NCBI GenBank assembly: GCA_910586005.1
Contig: CAJUHG010000085.1
Span: forward strand, 1-10,505
DNA from: an uncultured Lachnospiraceae bacterium
GTDB taxonomy: Bacteria; Bacillota; Clostridia; Lachnospirales; Lachnospiraceae
Length of the DNA stretch: 10,505 nt
Reading direction: 5' to 3'
Part shown: positions 7,717 through 10,505 of the stretch, piece after piece
How the letters are laid out: each line of letters opens with the position of its first letter
Position numbering within the stretch: position 1 is the first letter of the stretch
Translations under genes and position numbers: made by a program
Notes under the pieces: model-generated
Told to the model about the DNA's origin: nothing
What the model saw: the letters and a program-made list of their open reading frames with translations, nothing else
Databases searched by the model: none

Positions 7717-8734
7717 ACTTATAAATTCTAGCTTGCATACTAAAGGCAAGTTTTCGGAATTGTTCATCAGAAACAATCTTATTTAATCCTCTTACTGCAC
7801 TTTCCTCTGGTAATTCACAAGTATTTACTTTAATATTTGTAATTTGTGAAAATAATTCATCTAATTTTCTAATCTTAGAAGAACCACCTGTAATATAAAT
7901 TCCTGAATGAATAATATCTTTTGCTAATTCTGGTGGCGTTTTTTCCAAAATCATTTTGATAGAATTACAAATAGAATTCAAGTTATCTTTAATTGCTTCA
8001 TAGACTACAGAAGAAGATATTTCCATTTCAATTGGAAGTCCACTTACCACATCTCTTCCCACAATTACAGCACTTTGTTCTTCTTTGTCAGGCAAAGCAC
8101 ATCCTAAGGTTTCTTTTAAATACATTGCTGTTTTTTGTCCAATCACTAAACTAAAATTCCTCTTCAGTTGATTGATAATAGATTCATCAATTCTTCTTCC
8201 CCCAAAATGCAATAAATTACTTAATACCAACCCTCCGAGAGAAATAACAGAAATCTCTGTGGTATCTGCACCAATATTGACAATCATAAATCCTGTGGGA
8301 GAATTTACATCTAAATCAAGTCCTACTGCATCTGCAATAGGCATTTCACAAAGCAATACACTTTTGGGTTTAAATTTGCTTTTGTAAAACAAATCAAAAA
8401 ATGCTTTTTTTTCAACCTCTGTAATATCTGTGGGTACAGCTACAATAAATTCTGCTCCCTTTACATGACTTTTTGCATGTTTCTCTAATACTTCTCCTAT
8501 CATATTTTGCATATTATTATAATCTGCAATTACACCATTCACTACTGGAAAAGATACATAGATAGAATCTGGTGCTTTTTCATACATAGCATATGCATCA
8601 TCTCCAAATGCATATAACTGATTCTTTTTTACAATTGCAATTGTATTTTTCTCATTGATTACTTTTCCGGTTGATTTACAAAACACTTTTAGATTGAAGG
8701 TGCCTAAATCAATCCCATAAACATTTGTTGACAT
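7715..8734 (-). CDS. mreB: MreB-like actin homolog with altered nucleotide-binding motifs
   Basis: Seen: 339 residues from ATG at 8734, TAA at 7715-7717. The start is set by GGAGG (8740-8744) 5 nt upstream. An in-frame ATG at 8755 would add seven residues with no ribosome binding site. Actin-fold landmarks are phosphate-1 GIDLGTFNLKV (7-17), GVIADY (67-72), VAVPTDITEVEKKAF (98-112), CEMPIADAVG (129-138), phosphate-2 NIGADTTEISVISLGG (153-168) and the adenosine motif GIYITGGSSKI (278-288). Known: MreB filaments under the membrane guide the elongasome. Odd: canonical MreB has EEP, DIGGGTTD and TGGGA at these places. Here they read EMP, NIGADTTE and TGGSS, so ATP binding or hydrolysis may differ. 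Context as first gene of mreBCD makes it the functional mreB position. It is probably a divergent clade form rather than a dead gene, because the frame and flanks are intact. Confidence 0.93.
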   Translation of the reverse strand: MSTNVYGIDLGTFNLKVFCKSTGKVINEKNTIAIVKKNQLYAFGDDAYAMYEKAPDSIYVSFPVVNGVIADYNNMQNMIGEVLEKHAKSHVKGAEFIVAVPTDITEVEKKAFFDLFYKSKFKPKSVLLCEMPIADAVGLDLDVNSPTGFMIVNIGADTTEISVISLGGLVLSNLLHFGGRRIDESIINQLKRNFSLVIGQKTAMYLKETLGCALPDKEEQSAVIVGRDVVSGLPIEMEISSSVVYEAIKDNLNSICNSIKMILEKTPPELAKDIIHSGIYITGGSSKIRKLDELFSQITNIKVNTCELPEESAVRGLNKIVSDEQFRKLAFSMQARIYK

Positions 8735-8774
8735 AATTTCCTCCATTCTGTGCATTTTTCAGCACAAACAGGTA
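8731..8774 (-). repeat. 44-nt start-region block, mreB copy
   Basis: Matches 1524-1567 in front of rodA at 40 of 44 positions without gaps, and ends at the start codon in both. On the minus strand it holds TTTGTGC, an 8-nt A-rich loop and GCACAGA, which can form a 7-bp stem (one G-U) just upstream of GGAGG. One pair of that stem is lost in the rodA copy, so covariation does not support the hairpin. It also contains TGC-TGAAAA, a poor extended -10. A promoter, a protein-binding leader or a shared translational control element are all possible. Confidence 0.75.
8740..8744 (-). promoter_or_regulatory. Ribosome binding site that fixes the mreB start
   Basis: GGAGG on the minus strand, 5 nt before the ATG at 8734. 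It excludes the longer in-frame reading from 8755, which would begin upstream of this site. Confidence 0.8.
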
Positions 8775-8798
8775 TCTTCTTTGCGCCTTGTGTAATAA

Positions 8799-8818
8799 TT
8801 TATCTGTTGTTTGATAAA
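8799..8818. repeat. 6-bp inverted repeat in the mreB leader
   Basis: TTTATC and GATAAA separated by 8 nt. It lies in the 134-bp radC-mreB gap and could be a weak AT-rich hairpin or an operator half-site pair. No T-run makes it a terminator. Chance occurrence in AT-rich DNA is quite possible. Confidence 0.3.
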
Positions 8819-8828
8819 ACCTCACTTC

Positions 8829-8846
8829 TATAGTACTTACACTATA
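8829..8846. repeat. Dyad TATAGT-N6-ACTATA downstream of radC
   Basis: Perfect 6-bp inverted repeat with a 6-nt spacer, 22 bp beyond the radC stop and about 95 bp upstream of mreB. Part of it, CTTACACTA (8836-8844), is repeated at 8868-8876 across the radC stop codon. The dyad resembles the size of a dimeric regulator's operator and could control mreB-operon transcription. No partner regulator is visible in the window. Confidence 0.4.
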
Positions 8847-8868
8847 TTCCATATATATGCAATAATCC

Positions 8869-9561
8869 TTACACTAAAAGGCCATTTTCTCTAAAACTAA
8901 TATATTTATTATCTCCAATAATAATATGGTCTGCAAGAGTGATACCTAAAATCACTCCACATTCCATCACTCGCATAGTTACATTGATATCTGCTTCACT
9001 AGGTTCTGGATCACCACTTGGATGATTGTGAAGAAGAACAATGTGAACCGACTTGTACTCCAAAGCTTTGAGATAAATTTCTCTTGGTGATACCAATGAA
9101 TTTGTCACTGTGCCAACAGAAATGATCTCATCCCCTAAAAGACTACTTTTTGCATCAAACATTGACAATAACAGTTTTTCCTTTGTTTCATGTCTAAGAT
9201 GCTCCATATAATAATCTGCAATACTTTTTGGATCATTTAATGTTACATTTTGAATCCTACTGGTTTTTGTTATTCTTCTTGCGAGTTCTGCAATACATTT
9301 CAATTGAACTGCTTTTACTTGTCCAATTCCTGGAATTTTTAACATCTCTTCCATTTGCATTCTGTTTAAATTCAGAAGATTTTTATCTTTCTGAGATAAA
9401 AACAATTGAGCAAGCTGCAAAGCTGTCATACTCTTTGTGCCACTCCTTAGGATAACTGCCAAAAGTTCCGCATCTGATAATACTTGTGCGCCATAACGGA
9501 AACATTTTTCTACGGGTTGTTCCGATTCTGGCATCTCTTTCATAGTAATATGTGTATTCAT
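8869..9561 (-). CDS. radC: RadC family JAB/MPN-domain protein
   Basis: Seen: 230 residues, ATG at 9561, TAA at 8869-8871. An N-terminal helix-hairpin-helix region (about 72-97, IPGIGQVKAVQLKCIAELARR) precedes a JAB/MPN metal-binding domain. That domain has the motif HNHPSGDPEPSEAD (178-191), giving the H-x-H-x10-D set H178, H180, D191, with S182 in the usual place. Known: RadC proteins are widespread; the old DNA-repair label has been withdrawn for E. coli, and the biochemical role is unsettled, with recombination or metalloprotease-like activity suggested. The ribosome binding site is weak (a purine-rich GAGAG tract is somewhat far upstream), so translation may be low. It stands in front of mreB, a frequent arrangement in Firmicutes, with a 134-bp gap. 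Key residues are intact and the length is typical. Confidence 0.95.
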   Translation of the reverse strand: MNTHITMKEMPESEQPVEKCFRYGAQVLSDAELLAVILRSGTKSMTALQLAQLFLSQKDKNLLNLNRMQMEEMLKIPGIGQVKAVQLKCIAELARRITKTSRIQNVTLNDPKSIADYYMEHLRHETKEKLLLSMFDAKSSLLGDEIISVGTVTNSLVSPREIYLKALEYKSVHIVLLHNHPSGDPEPSEADINVTMRVMECGVILGITLADHIIIGDNKYISFRENGLLV

Positions 9562-9623
9562 AAGTTTTCTTTTGCTCTCTCAAAGCTAAGGAAAAAGTTT
9601 TCGTTTTATTTTAGCACAAAAGG

Positions 9624-9651
9624 ACAATACTGTATACTAATATATTGTTAA
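9624..9651 (-). promoter_or_regulatory. Possible radC promoter
   Basis: On the minus strand TTAACA (9646-9651), a 16-nt spacer and TATTGT (9624-9629) give a fair -35/-10 pair. An alternative lies just downstream: the extended -10 TGC-TAAAAT at 9608-9616, with no clear -35 but about 40 nt before the ATG. Both are found by eye in very AT-rich DNA, so the call is weak. Confidence 0.3.
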
Positions 9652-9698
9652 AAATTCATAAATTTACTATGAAGGCGTTTTTAATGTAACAGTTCAGC

Positions 9699-9759
9699 CA
9701 TGCATCATACCAATCACGGTGGTATGCTTGCATAGCAAAAGTGATTGGTATGATGCATG
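9699..9759. repeat. Perfect 19-bp inverted repeat with 23-nt loop
   Basis: Arms CATGCATCATACCAATCAC (9699-9717) and its exact reverse complement (9741-9759). The loop contains a nested TATGC-TT-GCATA hairpin (9723-9734). A competing hairpin is also possible, ATACCA (9707-9712) with TGGTAT (9720-9725), which uses the left arm. The structure can form on either strand. Perfect pairing over 19 bp is strong evidence of selection or recent origin. Confidence 0.9.
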
Positions 9760-9781
9760 AGCGGAGCGCCCGATTATGAGC

Positions 9782-9802
9782 AAAAAGAGCTGCGTAAGCA
9801 GC
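9782..9802 (-). terminator. Terminator-like hairpin behind the PLP gene, inside the element
   Basis: On the minus strand GCTGC-TTAC-GCAGC is followed at once by TCTTTTT, about 60 nt past the stop codon of the PLP gene. The stem is only 5 bp but all-GC apart from one A-T pair. A second hairpin, GCAAC-TGT-GTTGC (9808-9820), precedes it. It could end transcription before radC. On the plus strand no T-run follows. Confidence 0.4.
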
Positions 9803-9861
9803 GGGAAGCAACACAGTTGCGTTTTGCGAATGGTGCTGGCAGAACTGTTACAGTACACTTA

Positions 9862-10505
9862 TTATATTTCCACTAGTCCTGCTTCTTGTAATTTTTGCAA
9901 AGACATAAGAATCCCAAATTTCGCATGATACCAAGTAAGCCCTCCTTGAAAGTATACCGCAAAAGGTTCTCGCAATGGACCATCTGCACTTAATTCAATG
10001 GAAGAGCCTTGTACAAAAGCTCCTGCTGCCATAATCACTTCATCTTCATATCCAGGCATAGCCCAAGGTTCTGGTGTAACATGACTATCTACAGGAGCAG
10101 CAGCTTGAATGCCTTTACAAAAGGCAATCAAGGCTTCTTTTGATTTTAAAGTTACTGCCTGAATAATATCATGTCGGCTTTCCGCTCCTTTTGGCATTAC
10201 AGGAAATCCTAAACTTTCATAAATGTTAGCTGCAAAAATGGCTCCCTTCAAGGCGCCCGCTACTACAGTAGGAGCTAAGAACAAGCCTTGATAAAAAGAT
10301 TGAATTACACCTAAAGATGCACCTACCTCTTTTCCAAGTCCAGGAGAAGTCAAACGATATGCTGCATTTTCCACACATTCTTTTTTTCCCACAATATAAC
10401 CACCAACAGGTGCAAGACCTCCACCAGGATTTTTAATTAAAGAACCTACCATCATGTCAGCGCCCACTTCTAAGGGTTCTCTTCTTTCTACAAATTCTCC
10501 ATAAC
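9862..10505 (-). CDS. Aluminium-resistance/methionine gamma-lyase family PLP enzyme (C-terminal part)
   Basis: Seen: about 214 residues, open to the right edge, TAA at 9862-9864. The frame continues past the GTG at 10467 to the window end (YGEFVERREPLE before VGADMM), so the true start lies outside. SLIKNPGGGLAPVGGYI holds the likely PLP-binding Lys (codon 10432-10434). Conserved stretches such as RLTSPGLGKEVGASLG and ESRHDIIQAV follow, with GYEDEVIMAAGAFVQGSSIELSADGP toward the C terminus. Known: the family (COG4100, YnbB-like) is a fold-type I cystathionine-lyase relative with roughly 400 or more residues. The aluminium-resistance name is historical and its substrate is not well established. 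Only the second half is visible, and nothing suggests breakage other than the window edge. It is separated from radC by a palindromic element with a terminator-like hairpin, so probably a separate transcription unit. Confidence 0.92.
   Translation of the reverse strand, partial: YGEFVERREPLEVGADMMVGSLIKNPGGGLAPVGGYIVGKKECVENAAYRLTSPGLGKEVGASLGVIQSFYQGLFLAPTVVAGALKGAIFAANIYESLGFPVMPKGAESRHDIIQAVTLKSKEALIAFCKGIQAAAPVDSHVTPEPWAMPGYEDEVIMAAGAFVQGSSIELSADGPLREPFAVYFQGGLTWYHAKFGILMSLQKLQEAGLVEI

Larger units (their letters stand above)
9685..9852. mobile_element. MITE-like palindromic element, 168 bp
   Basis: Imperfect terminal inverted repeats of 16 bp with one mismatch, at 9685-9700 (TGTAACAGTTCAGCCA) and 9837-9852. 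Inside lie a perfect 19-bp palindrome (9699-9717 with 9741-9759), small hairpins at 9723-9734, 9789-9802 and 9808-9820, and a middle section richer in G+C than its flanks. There is no plausible transposase or other gene inside. No clear target-site duplication flanks the ends, although a TA sits symmetrically within both termini, as would fit IS630/mariner-type insertion with shorter ends. It begins 10 bp past the PLP gene's stop codon. It is the main content of the 300-bp gap 9562-9861; the remainder is AT-rich radC upstream DNA. Only one copy is in this window, so mobility is inferred from structure. Confidence 0.65.

Noticed and set aside
7702..7776. Longer MreC reading beginning at 7776 inside mreB
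   Set aside because: It would overlap mreB by 62 bp, lacks a good ribosome binding site, and places 25 extra residues before the typical basic N terminus. The start at 7701 has AAAGGTG 8 nt upstream.
8735..8755. Longer MreB reading beginning at the in-frame ATG at 8755
   Set aside because: The GGAGG site at 8740-8744 lies downstream of that ATG and is well placed for the ATG at 8734. The shorter form also begins just before the conserved GIDLGT motif.
9776..9919. Plus-strand open frame starting in the palindromic element and running antisense into the PLP gene
   Set aside because: It has no properly spaced ribosome binding site, no recognisable domain, and half of it is the antisense of conserved coding sequence.
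10465..10467. GTG at 10467 as the start of the PLP enzyme
   Set aside because: The same frame continues to the window edge with family-like sequence, and only the C-terminal half of the protein is present, so the gene begins outside.
1..10505. CRISPR array, tRNA, rRNA, known riboswitch or prophage genes
   Set aside because: No regularly spaced repeats, no tRNA-like cloverleaf and no phage proteins were seen. The gaps are too short or carry only the structures listed.

Overview
The window is an AT-rich stretch in which every supported gene lies on the minus strand. Read in the direction of transcription (high to low coordinates), the order is: a truncated PLP enzyme of the aluminium-resistance/methionine gamma-lyase family, a palindromic intergenic element, radC, mreB, mreC, mreD, mrdA (PBP2), minC, minD, minE, rodA and mgsA. 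This order, the low G+C, the strong AGGAGG-type ribosome binding sites and the very long PBP2 point to a Clostridia genome, most likely Lachnospiraceae. That assignment is an inference from gene order and protein style; no rRNA or other phylogenetic marker is present.

Region by region. 9862-10505 is the C-terminal half of the PLP enzyme, cut by the window edge. 9562-9861 is the largest gap (300 bp). It holds a 168-bp MITE-like element with 16-bp imperfect terminal inverted repeats, a perfect 19-bp inner palindrome, several small hairpins and a terminator-like hairpin, followed by the weakly defined radC promoter region. 8869-9561 is radC. 8735-8868 is a leader region with a dyad and a 44-nt block that recurs at rodA. 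1621-8734 is a tight run of seven genes (mreBCD, mrdA, minCDE) with gaps or overlaps of about 20 bp or less. 1528-1620 is a 93-bp gap with a 9-bp hairpin and the second copy of the 44-nt block. rodA and mgsA follow, 1 bp apart.

The cluster joins the two machineries that set rod shape and division site. MreB/C/D, PBP2 and RodA form the elongasome that builds the lateral wall. MinC/D/E keep FtsZ rings away from the poles. The min genes sit between mrdA and rodA, so elongation and site selection are probably co-expressed. RadC at the front and MgsA at the end are frequent but functionally unlinked companions.

Most of the window is conserved housekeeping DNA, and I do not see a wholly new multi-gene system. 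The points most worth a second look are: MgsA lacking the catalytic aspartate (GGAQQ instead of GGDQQ); MreB with a degenerate nucleotide-binding phosphate-2 motif (NIGADT instead of DIGGGT); a roughly 244-residue insertion in the PBP2 transpeptidase domain; the near-identical 44-nt start-region block in front of mreB and rodA, two elongasome genes 7 kb apart; and the palindromic element directly behind the PLP gene.
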